Under the pieces are notes generated by a model. The model saw only the letters and a list, made by a program, of their open reading frames with translations. It ran no database searches and was not told the origin of the DNA. From Planctomycetota bacterium (GTDB lineage: Bacteria > Planctomycetota > Planctomycetia > Pirellulales > Pirellulaceae), in the NCBI GenBank assembly GCA_014238905.1, contig JABAAE010000004.1, positions 165,839 to 229,838 on the forward strand: a stretch of 64,000 bases of DNA. The letters run 5' to 3'. Of this stretch, positions 1 through 7,973 are shown piece by piece. Position 1 is the first letter of the stretch; the number at the start of each line of letters is the position of its first letter. Position numbers and translations under genes: made by a program.

Positions 1-1070
1 TGGGTGATCACATCGCCAAATTGTAACCCACAAAGATCTGCCGGCGTATTCTCAACCACCTGGGTAACAACCACTCCTTTTTTGAACTGCTGTCGTTGTG
101 CCAGAGTTAATTCGCGAGTCGCTATTCCTAAAAACCCAAACTCGGCGGAGCGACCCTTTTTTAATCTCTCAACGGTTCGCAAGAACGTTTGATCAACAGG
201 AATAGCATACCCTGCCGCCGCATCAAACCGGTCGGCAGCTGTCAAGGCCGACGTCAGGGCAACCATCTCGCCTTTCAAATTGATCAATGGCCCTCCACTG
301 GTCCCTCGGTTCAGCTTGGCATCGGTTTGCAAAAGCGTGCCGTATTGGGAAAACCGACCCGAACTCTGACCCGTCAATTCGGAGCTTGTTGAAACCGATC
401 TTTGTCGTAGGAAATTCGAGACGATACCTATGCTGGCGCTACAGTTCCCGTCTTTGGCAATGCCAAAAGGATTACCCAGCGAAACAACCAGTTGACCTCG
501 CTTGGGCTGGTAATGAGGTGCCAGTCGAATGGGTTTCAACTTGGCATCGACTTTGATAATCGCAAGATCAGTCCATGGATCGGCGGCGATGACCGCAGAA
601 GCTTTTTCAATCGCTCGGACCTTAAACGGCGTTCCACTAATCCAGACGTAATAGTCGTTTTGAGCGGGATCTCCCAATACATGGTAACAGGTCAAAATCA
701 ACCCGTTTTCGCCGATCACGACACCAGTCCCAAATTCTTTAGGTACAAAATCCGGTGAAGTCGGATCCTCCGGATTCCGTTTTCCGACTCTGGCGATTGC
801 CACTACAGAAAGGTCTGTTTTCTCAATAATTTCCGCTAGACGGTCTTGTAACAAGAGAAGGGGATCGTCGGATGATTCACTCTTCTCTTTGGATCGCAGA
901 GCCTGCTTTCGTTCGGATCCATCTCGATCCTGAGACAAGACAGGTTTTCCACAAAAGTGAATCCCAATCAACGTCAACAAGATCAGACAAGATTTCAATG
1001 AAAAGAAATCACCCAGAAAGGACGTTTTCTTCGATGTCGAAAAAAAGCAAAAAACACTTCGCTTATTCAT
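1..1070 (-). CDS. HtrA/DegP-type serine protease, 3' end cut by window edge
   Basis: The minus strand is open from an ATG at 1070 down to position 1 (356 complete codons, no stop). A long N-terminus with a hydrophobic stretch (LILLTLIGI, about residues 36-44) suggests a signal peptide or membrane anchor. The protease domain is complete and intact: His130 in TCYHV, Asp168 in DLAIIKVD and Ser258 in the motif GTSGGPL form the trypsin-like triad, with the preceding block TDAKLNRG typical of HtrA. A PDZ domain begins near residue 320 (VVENTPADL, GLQFGDVIT) and runs off the edge. HtrA proteases degrade or refold misfolded proteins in the periplasm. The gene follows recA by 41 bases on the same strand. 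An in-frame stop (TGA at 1100-1098) limits the start to this ATG; the ribosome site is weak. Confidence 0.92.
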   Translation of the reverse strand, partial: MNKRSVFCFFSTSKKTSFLGDFFSLKSCLILLTLIGIHFCGKPVLSQDRDGSERKQALRSKEKSESSDDPLLLLQDRLAEIIEKTDLSVVAIARVGKRNPEDPTSPDFVPKEFGTGVVIGENGLILTCYHVLGDPAQNDYYVWISGTPFKVRAIEKASAVIAADPWTDLAIIKVDAKLKPIRLAPHYQPKRGQLVVSLGNPFGIAKDGNCSASIGIVSNFLRQRSVSTSSELTGQSSGRFSQYGTLLQTDAKLNRGTSGGPLINLKGEMVALTSALTAADRFDAAAGYAIPVDQTFLRTVERLKKGRSAEFGFLGIATRELTLAQRQQFKKGVVVTQVVENTPADLCGLQFGDVIT

Positions 1071-1111
1071 CTCACTTGCAATGAAATTCGATGGAAATCA
1101 AACAGTGTCCG

Positions 1112-2401
1112 CTATTCTACCACTTCCTCTGGCGTCGGGACGGGAACGACCTCCCCACTTTCGGTCAACATCCCCTGCGCTATCAGGATTTTCTTCTTGA
1201 TTTCAGCCGCGACTTCAGGATTTTCAATCAGGAATGTCCTTGCCTTCTCTTTGCCCTGGCCAATATGAACATCGCCATACTTAAACCAGGAACCACTCTT
1301 GGCCACTATCTTATGCTCAACACCAAGATCCAGAATATCACCTTCGTAGCTGATGCCGTTGGTGTGCAGCATATCGAATTCCGCGATTCTGAACGGGGGA
1401 GCGACTTTGTTTTTCACAATCTTGGCTTTCACACGTTGGCCAATCACTTCTTCACCGTCCTTTAACTGGCCAATGCGGCGAACGTCAATTCGGCAAGAAC
1501 TATAAAACTTAAGTGCCCGGCCACCAGGTGTGGTTTCAGGGCTGCCAAACATCACGCCAATTTTTTCACGAATCTGGTTGATAAAAACAGTGCAGGTTTT
1601 ACTTCGACTAATCGCACCGGTCAGTTTACGCATGGATTGACTCATCAACCGAGCTTGTAAACCAACGTGAGAATCACCAATCTCACCCTCCAATTCCTTC
1701 TTTGGCACCAATGCCGCAACAGAATCCACGACAACAACATCTACCGAATTGGATTTAATCAACATTTCGGTAATTTGCATGGCCTCTTCCCCACTGCTGG
1801 GTTGACTCACCAACAACGTATCTAACTGCACGCCAAGCTTTTTTGCCCAAACCGGGTCGAAGGCATGTTCTGCATCTATGAACGCAGCGATCCCACCTCC
1901 TTTTTGGGCCTCCGCAATCAGGTGCAAGGCGATCGTTGTCTTTCCACTGGACTCAGGACCAAAGACTTCGATGATGCGACCTCGTGGGACACCCCGTCCA
2001 CCCAAAGCCATATCTAGAGAGAGACAACCAGAGGAGATCCCTTCAATCGTTGCCTTACTGTCCAAACCCAAAGGCATGATCGACCCATCACCAAACTGCT
2101 TTTCAATTTGTTGAACGGCCGTTTTGAGATTCTCATTACCCTTCAACATGCGATCGATACTGGTTAGACCTGCGGACTTGGCCGATTTCCCTGATTTCTG
2201 GGATGGTTTACCGTTGTTTTTTTTCTTTGCCATAGAATTTGCTGGAGAGTTTTTATTTTTAGTTTTGGATTTATCTAAACTGGACGCAACCATCGCCTTT
2301 TCAGGAATTGCACTTTTAATTCTGGGCGCTGGAGACGAATTTGCAGCGGTTGATTTTATTTTGGATGAGTTTGTTACGGGAGACTTTGTTGACGTGACCA
2401 T
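1112..2401 (-). CDS. recA: RecA recombinase with long basic N-terminal extension
   Basis: RecA is the DNA-dependent ATPase of homologous recombination and SOS signalling. The conserved core begins near residue 90; Walker A is GPESSGKTT at 148-156, Walker B is [10 protein letters not shown], and the L2-type segment [22 protein letters not shown] is split between familiar blocks. At 429 residues the protein is about 80 longer than usual, all at the N-terminus, which is rich in Lys, Ser, Asn and Thr and looks disordered. The start at 2401 is backed by a GGAG site six bases upstream. An internal ATG at 2233 (MAKKKNNG) would give a more usual length but has no comparable ribosome site. The C-terminal tail is short and only mildly acidic (TPEEVVE). 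Confidence 0.97.
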   Translation of the reverse strand: MVTSTKSPVTNSSKIKSTAANSSPAPRIKSAIPEKAMVASSLDKSKTKNKNSPANSMAKKKNNGKPSQKSGKSAKSAGLTSIDRMLKGNENLKTAVQQIEKQFGDGSIMPLGLDSKATIEGISSGCLSLDMALGGRGVPRGRIIEVFGPESSGKTTIALHLIAEAQKGGGIAAFIDAEHAFDPVWAKKLGVQLDTLLVSQPSSGEEAMQITEMLIKSNSVDVVVVDSVAALVPKKELEGEIGDSHVGLQARLMSQSMRKLTGAISRSKTCTVFINQIREKIGVMFGSPETTPGGRALKFYSSCRIDVRRIGQLKDGEEVIGQRVKAKIVKNKVAPPFRIAEFDMLHTNGISYEGDILDLGVEHKIVAKSGSWFKYGDVHIGQGKEKARTFLIENPEVAAEIKKKILIAQGMLTESGEVVPVPTPEEVVE

Positions 2402-2912
2402 CAGAACTCCATTCCGTTTCCGGATAAAAAAGGACCAAATCCGTTGCGGCCTTCATTTTCCGCAACTTACCATAAATCCGGGAAAATCTGGAATCAACCC
2501 GGCAAAACACTGAATACTTCAGTTGTTCATTGGAATTATCGAGACGAGCCAGACACGTTAGGTCCGTTACATCACCAGGTTGAAAAATTTCTTAAAAATC
2601 TCCGGGTAAATCTGCTGCCCTCCTTTAAATTGAGAATTCAGGCTGGCCACGCCATGTGGAACGGTTTTTTTCGGAATGCCAGAGATTTCGGATTCCAAAA
2701 TTGATTTACTTGAAAAGGTGTCAAAACCAACGCTTTTAACGGTTTTTTTTCTCAATTTCTGTTTTCTCGCCCTTCCCCACGAATTGGACGATGATTATTC
2801 TTGTACAAAAAGAATGCAATTGGGAATTCATCGCCCATTTGATTAGAACCCGCCCAACCCTAGTCGATTCCAAAGTCAGCATGGATTTGGAATCATCTGA
2901 ACGGAGAATTCA
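2402..2912. other. Divergent spacer between recA and cytochrome gene
   Basis: About 510 bases with no convincing gene. It must hold the recA promoter (minus) and the promoter of the cytochrome gene at 2913 (plus). The only clear structure is the dyad at 2509-2523. Confidence 0.6.
2509..2523. promoter_or_regulatory. Perfect dyad upstream of recA, possible operator
   Basis: The sequence actgaatacttcagt is a perfect inverted repeat (six-base arms, three-base centre) lying 108 bases upstream of the recA start. On the recA strand it contains CTGAA-N3-TTCAG, loosely similar to a LexA-type dyad but not matching the proteobacterial or Gram-positive consensus. An SOS role is inference only. Confidence 0.3.
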
Positions 2913-3302
2913 ATGAAAAACATGGTCGCTTTTCTGGCCGTTTTCGCCATCATGTCGGCAATTTCCCAACCCGCTCAGGCTCATTCTGCTTTTAAAAAAG
3001 CGTTTGAAGCCAAATATAAAGTCAAAGCTTCGTGCACTGCCTGCCACGACAAAAAAACGAAGGAAATCCGAAACGATTTTGGCAAGCTCTACGACAAGAT
3101 TCTCAAAGATAAAGAGATTACAAAAAAGTGGAAAGCAGCCAAGGAAGACGGCTCTGTAGCCCGCAAGGCCTATGAAAGTGGCGAAATGACCACTGAATTC
3201 AAAAAGGCTATGGAAACGGTCGGCAAAATGAAAAAAGGTGACAAGACTTACGCTGATTTGATTAAGTCATTGGAAATAGAGGGATTGAAGGCAAAGTCAT
3301 AA
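2913..3302 (+). CDS. Small secreted lysine-rich protein with one c-type heme motif
   Basis: 129 residues. A signal peptide ends near residue 23 (QPAQA-HS). One CTACH heme c motif lies at about residues 41-45. The rest is very rich in Lys, Glu and Asp and is probably helical. Mono-heme periplasmic proteins of this kind carry electrons, but the C-terminal part lacks an obvious distal Met ligand position that I can assign with certainty. The start is supported by GGAG eight bases upstream, and a strong hairpin terminator follows, so this is a single-gene transcript. The partner is unknown. Confidence 0.8.
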   Translation: MKNMVAFLAVFAIMSAISQPAQAHSAFKKAFEAKYKVKASCTACHDKKTKEIRNDFGKLYDKILKDKEITKKWKAAKEDGSVARKAYESGEMTTEFKKAMETVGKMKKGDKTYADLIKSLEIEGLKAKS

Positions 3303-3331
3303 ATTCCTTAATGAACCCCAAACGGACTCCA

Positions 3332-3363
3332 GAAAAGCCACGTTGATCTCAACGTGGCTTTTC
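3332..3363 (+). terminator. Strong intrinsic terminator
   Basis: A perfect 14-base stem (gaaaagccacgttg at 3332-3345 with its complement at 3350-3363) and an atct loop lie 30 bases after the cytochrome stop, followed by a T-rich run. The stem ends in A/T pairs, so it may act on both strands. Confidence 0.85.
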
Positions 3364-3757
3364 TGCTTTTCTGCTTTTCTTCCGAGAAACAACCGTCAAC
3401 TGCGTCTGACTTGGAAGTTTGATTCCAACGATAGACCCAGTCGATCGGTTAACCAAACATCTGTCATTCGGTTTTTAACACTCGCAGCAAAGAGGAGTCA
3501 CTAAACCGTCAACGCCATCTAACATTCCATTGGAGCTCAGCGGTGGATGACAGACGGGGAGCTGATCGGTGTCCCCGGCCAACGGCTACTTCGAAAGCTC
3601 TTGGCGAGCCTTGGGGATAGCATTGCCATTGCAAGCGAGCGATGTTGGTTATTGTCCTAGAGGAGGTTTCAATTCCTGTCGATTGAAAACCTCCGGTAAT
3701 TCTTGAGGCTGCATTTTGAAAAAATTGGCCTACCGTTGCAGTCCTTCGAAGCAACAT
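3364..3757. other. Spacer without recognised gene
   Basis: About 390 bases between the terminator and the SDR stop. No coding or structural signal that I trust; the small minus-strand frame starting at 3757 has no protein-like composition. Confidence 0.5.
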
Positions 3758-4564
3758 TCACGCTGAAGAAAAACCCCATCCGCCATTAACATCCAGCACC
3801 TGCCCATTGATAAATTCAGACTCATCCGACGCGAGGTAACATATAGCACTCGCGATATCAGCAGGCTTGCCCCACCTTTTCAACAACGATTCTTGCTTGG
3901 CCCGAATGTCCCAATAGTCTGATGTCGATTCGCCCCATGCAGTCTGAATCCAACCCGGCGCAACACAATTGACCCGAACATGCGGAGCGTAGCTTTTTGC
4001 AAGGCTCTTGGTAAATCCGATGATCGCTCCCTTGGTCGCCGCAAACATCTCTCCGCTGTCACCCCCCTGACCAACTTGAGCTTGGTCCCAACCTATGTTG
4101 ATAATAGAAGGCAGGCCCGTGTCGCGATCGATATTTTGTTGTGATTGCAAAAACATCCGTTTTCCAAGTTGCCGTGATAAAAAGACGCAGCTCTTCACAT
4201 CTATCTGCCACAGCAATTCCAATTTTTCGAAAAAACTCCAGCTTTTCCGGTTCGTCGTCAAGACATCCGCGCCGGCGTTGTTGATCAAAACATCAATGCA
4301 CCCCTTCCAATCCCAGGCTTGCTCTGAAAACGAAGTCAACGTCTGAATTCCCTTTGGCTCCTCAAGACCGAAATCAGCTTGTAAAACAAGGCACTTCCTT
4401 CCTCGCTCAATCACCTCTTGCTCCGTTTCGCGTGCTCCCTGTTCATTAGTGCAGTAATGCAGGATGACATCAGCACTATTTTCCGCAGCTCGAATCGCCG
4501 TTTCACGGCCAATACCGCTGGAAGCACCTGTTACCAGCACAGTTTTATTGGTTAAGTCAGGCAT
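3758..4564 (-). CDS. SDR-family protein with degenerate active site
   Basis: A 268-residue classical short-chain dehydrogenase/reductase fold: the NAD(P) motif TGASSGIG at 12-19, NNAG at 95-98, and the C-terminal hallmark PGWI then GQVLDVNGG. The catalytic set is altered: the Tyr of YxxxK is Phe174 (FAATK), the usual Ser strand reads INIGWD with no Ser, and the helix-4 Asn appears as Asp122. Only Lys178 remains. The Rossmann fold is otherwise intact, so it may bind nucleotide without normal oxidoreductase chemistry, or use another substrate class. It is about 75 bases downstream of the LptD-like gene on the same strand, so the two may be co-transcribed. Confidence 0.88.
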   Translation of the reverse strand: MPDLTNKTVLVTGASSGIGRETAIRAAENSADVILHYCTNEQGARETEQEVIERGRKCLVLQADFGLEEPKGIQTLTSFSEQAWDWKGCIDVLINNAGADVLTTNRKSWSFFEKLELLWQIDVKSCVFLSRQLGKRMFLQSQQNIDRDTGLPSIINIGWDQAQVGQGGDSGEMFAATKGAIIGFTKSLAKSYAPHVRVNCVAPGWIQTAWGESTSDYWDIRAKQESLLKRWGKPADIASAICYLASDESEFINGQVLDVNGGWGFSSA

Positions 4565-4639
4565 GATTGGCCACGAGACAGGAATACTGACAAGAGGAAG
4601 AGAAATGGTTTTTTATCGGGACACAACTTGGCTTTCCAC

Positions 4640-7600
4640 CTATTCTATTCCTTGACTTCCCAACGGTGGTACCTCGACCCCAATGATTTTCCGCAAAGAT
4701 TTACCGGTCATGAATCGTGGAATAATCAGAAAATTCAATCCGGTGGTTCCGCGACTGGCATCGACATTGATACCGGTCCGGATGATCGCCGACTCACCGA
4801 TTCTGGAAATGGCAAACCGCTGGCCCAAGTTTCCAGAATCTCCGAAGTCAACACTGGTTCCCAATGTCAAAATCCACTTTTCTGCGAGGCGAGTATTTAT
4901 CTGACTATTCAAAACGTTAGCGCTAATGGGTCCTTCAAGACTCCGAAAACCGAAATAGAGATTCCCAACTTCGGGACGAGTCATGCGAGCACCCAAACTG
5001 ATTGTGCGTAATCCTTGACTAAAAAAATCTGCATATGCGTCCGAAAGAACAGTTAGGCGGTCGCCGACATGCCATCGAAAATCATAATTAAACACACCCA
5101 GTAACTCACCGAAATTATCCCTGTTGCTTTTAGGAAACAGCGTGCCGTGCATGTCCAAGGTAATCCAGTCAACGATCCTCTGATTCCCGGCTGGTCCACG
5201 CTTGGTTTGCCATCGCTGATTGACACCGATTCGGGCGGCCATCAGGTCATCCACGATTTCGGGCGAAGCCGCGGTCACATCAGACTGCATCCCAGATCGA
5301 AAAGCAAAATTTCGTTCGTCGAATCGGGTTGGTACGTTGCCTCCGGGCACCCCGCCAAACGAATCAAAAAAGAACCTCCGACGAAAGTGCTCTTGAGCAT
5401 CATCATCCAGTTGATGATACAGGGGAAGCTGATCCATATTCTCGCTCGCTTCGGCAACATACAAATCCGATTCCCATTCTACCTTGTGCGCCAAACCGTT
5501 GAGATTGAACAGAACATTTCTGACGTTGGGGTGAATTCGATGCATCGGTAGACTGAGCCTAACTCCCGCCTGACCGTAGGTTCGCGTCAATGAGCTACCA
5601 TCGATCTGTTCTCCATAAAAAATCGACTCGCCCATTGCGTACGGTGTTGCCTTCACGACGCCGGTTTGGATGGGAATGGAAATTTCATGACGAGTTCCCG
5701 CAATAATTCCCTCCCGATTAAACTCCCATGCCAACGGATCAAATTTCGCCGCATCAACCGGATCAAGTGGAGGATCGGCTACTTCGAGGTTGTAATACCC
5801 AACATGAGAATGCGTTGACCATGTCAGTCGATCATTGAACAGCGACTTGCCCAGAAGGAAATAATCAAACGAAGGTAACCGTTCAGATTGGGTAAAGAAA
5901 TCGTTGACACGAACATTAGCCGTCACATTGAAAGACTGCTCACCAAACAATTTCTTGACCTGGATTCCAGTCGTCTCATCTTTTTCCTGGTCCCATTCCC
6001 GCTCTCGGTACTGCTCCAGAAAATTTCGGTCGGAAATCCATCCCACTTCCGCCGACACCTCAAATCCACTGGTATAGCGGTTCCGATGTTGCCAAAAAAT
6101 ACGACCTCTAAAATCCTTTTCTGGCGTTAACTGCCGGCGATCCCGTCCAAGATTGTCAAAGCCGTCATCAAAAATCCCCCAAGCCTCCAACCGACCCTTG
6201 TTTTGATACCGAAATCCGTAGGGATCGGGGATGTCATAATCGGCTTCAGTTCCAAAGCCAATGCCTCGTTCACTCATATAATCCAGATTAAGATCCCAAC
6301 TGCTGTTTTGCGGAGGCTTGCGCCATCCAAACAACTGAAAGGCATTGTATTTCGTATAGGACTGAAAACCAAAAACACCATCGTTTTTGAGAGCGAGACC
6401 TGAAATGAAATACGAACCCTGGTCATTGTTGGCATTCAAACTGGGCCAGAAGAAAATCGGCACACCCAACATGTAAACAAAGTTATTCCGACTCGAACCT
6501 TCATAATTCCAAACGGTCTCCGGTTGTCCGGTTTGCGGATCGTAGATGAGCCTGCCAAATTCATCGTATCGGTAGTTCAAACTGCGAGTCAGATCAACAA
6601 CTTCGGATTGAAGCCAGTATCTTGGAACGCCAATTCGGCTAGATGTGACCGCGCTGCCGTAGGCTCGAACATTGTTTTCGTCAATTTGCTGTAGCACGTC
6701 CGCCTTCAGACGTAACATGCCATCGTAACCTTGAACGGGTGAATATAATTCTGCCTGGAGTATGGTCCCCCGTTTTTGCCGCACGTCATAGTACATTCGT
6801 TCAGCGTAAACAACGCGATCATCGGTCGAAAAGACAACGTTACCTTCCAGATAAACTTCCCACCGTTTTGCCGAATCATCTACACTATTTCCTGCAAGTT
6901 GCCGCAAGGGATTGGTCCATGCGACCACGGTATCTGCCTCGATTGTCAAGCGATCCCGATTTTCACCAGAACTGTTACTGATTCCCTGCTGCATTTGGCT
7001 AATCGGTTGACCTTCCACCGAAACCCGGACTCCACCGGTGTATAAAAAGATGTTCTCGCTGCCATCGGGACTGGGAAAAGTTCGAATATTGAGCGGATTT
7101 TTTGATCGAGGTTTGAATTCAATTTGGGTCGGCGGTAGTGCAGGTGAATCGGGCTGCGTTTGTTCAAACTGTGGCTGCTGAATCAGTGGTTGCAACGGCT
7201 GTTGAAATTGAACGGACTCGACTTGGTCGGTGACTTCGTTTTTCCGGGCCTTTTTCCCGCGCGCAAAAATCGGTGGTGGTGCTGCGGGTGAAGGGCCAAG
7301 AATAGGGATCTTGAATTGAACGCCAAAGTCCGAGTAGAAACGCCCAAGCCATTGTGAGAGGATTAGTTCATCTTTGGTTTTGCCTGAAACCTGATGTGGA
7401 CGGCCGTTCCGTCGTGTCGAGACTGTGACTTTTTCGCCTTCGGCATACACTATCAGCTTGGCTGGAATCTGTTTTTCGGGAACCGCCGGTTCGCTCCAGA
7501 TGATCGCCTCGTCTGCTTCAACTGTGGTATTACCCTGGTTGAATACAACCTGACCAGTCAAATGCCAGACGTCATAGTCACCCTGCCGCCACCGGGCAGC

Positions 7601-7795
7601 ATCCTCGGCAGAAACCGCAATCGGAAACGATTTAGGCTCAGTAATCGAATTAACCTGTTGGGCAACTGACGGATTGCCGATGCAAGAAACCAGCAGAATT
7701 GCCAACCCAATTCGCCGTTTAAGTCGACGCGCAATTTCAGCGCGGACCATGGGATGGCTATACTGGTTCAGTGTGAATCGTGTACTGTTGTTCAT
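4640..7795 (-). CDS. Large LptD/OstA-like outer-membrane protein
   Basis: A 1051-residue secreted protein. A signal-like segment (GLAILLVSCIGNPSVAQ) follows Met16, so the true start may be the ATG at 7750. The N-terminal third has two OstA/LptA-like stretches (HLTGQVVFNQGNTTVEADEA; later YLEGNVVFSTDDRVVYAER) separated by a Pro/Gln-rich linker at about residues 175-235. The last 600 residues alternate aromatic and charged residues like beta-barrel strands and include blocks typical of the LptD barrel (GIGFGTEADYD; FDERNFAF). LptD inserts lipopolysaccharide in the outer leaflet of the outer membrane. Planctomycete homologues are long and divergent; no lptE or other lpt gene is seen nearby. Barrel assignment is by pattern only. 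Confidence 0.8.
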   Translation of the reverse strand: MNNSTRFTLNQYSHPMVRAEIARRLKRRIGLAILLVSCIGNPSVAQQVNSITEPKSFPIAVSAEDAARWRQGDYDVWHLTGQVVFNQGNTTVEADEAIIWSEPAVPEKQIPAKLIVYAEGEKVTVSTRRNGRPHQVSGKTKDELILSQWLGRFYSDFGVQFKIPILGPSPAAPPPIFARGKKARKNEVTDQVESVQFQQPLQPLIQQPQFEQTQPDSPALPPTQIEFKPRSKNPLNIRTFPSPDGSENIFLYTGGVRVSVEGQPISQMQQGISNSSGENRDRLTIEADTVVAWTNPLRQLAGNSVDDSAKRWEVYLEGNVVFSTDDRVVYAERMYYDVRQKRGTILQAELYSPVQGYDGMLRLKADVLQQIDENNVRAYGSAVTSSRIGVPRYWLQSEVVDLTRSLNYRYDEFGRLIYDPQTGQPETVWNYEGSSRNNFVYMLGVPIFFWPSLNANNDQGSYFISGLALKNDGVFGFQSYTKYNAFQLFGWRKPPQNSSWDLNLDYMSERGIGFGTEADYDIPDPYGFRYQNKGRLEAWGIFDDGFDNLGRDRRQLTPEKDFRGRIFWQHRNRYTSGFEVSAEVGWISDRNFLEQYREREWDQEKDETTGIQVKKLFGEQSFNVTANVRVNDFFTQSERLPSFDYFLLGKSLFNDRLTWSTHSHVGYYNLEVADPPLDPVDAAKFDPLAWEFNREGIIAGTRHEISIPIQTGVVKATPYAMGESIFYGEQIDGSSLTRTYGQAGVRLSLPMHRIHPNVRNVLFNLNGLAHKVEWESDLYVAEASENMDQLPLYHQLDDDAQEHFRRRFFFDSFGGVPGGNVPTRFDERNFAFRSGMQSDVTAASPEIVDDLMAARIGVNQRWQTKRGPAGNQRIVDWITLDMHGTLFPKSNRDNFGELLGVFNYDFRWHVGDRLTVLSDAYADFFSQGLRTISLGARMTRPEVGNLYFGFRSLEGPISANVLNSQINTRLAEKWILTLGTSVDFGDSGNLGQRFAISRIGESAIIRTGINVDASRGTTGLNFLIIPRFMTGKSLRKIIGVEVPPLGSQGIE

Positions 7796-7973
7796 TCCAG
7801 AGGCGTCAAAACCTCAGAGCAATTCCATGTGGCTCTGCCTAATCGAAGCGGCGGAGTATAGAAACCAACGATCATTCGGGCAAGTGATGCTTGCGACTAA
7901 CTCAGACAACCTGTGCAAATTGTTTGCCGGATAGAGTCTGTGCTAGCGTTTTGAGTAGTTTTTCTGGAAAGCC

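Noticed and set aside
4..1084. Five plus-strand open frames
   Set aside because: They lie opposite the clear HtrA protease frame on the minus strand, which has the full catalytic triad and PDZ start.
3509..3757. 82-codon minus-strand frame starting right after the SDR stop
   Set aside because: Composition is Arg/Ser/Thr-rich with no hydrophobic pattern; the stop-start contact looks accidental.
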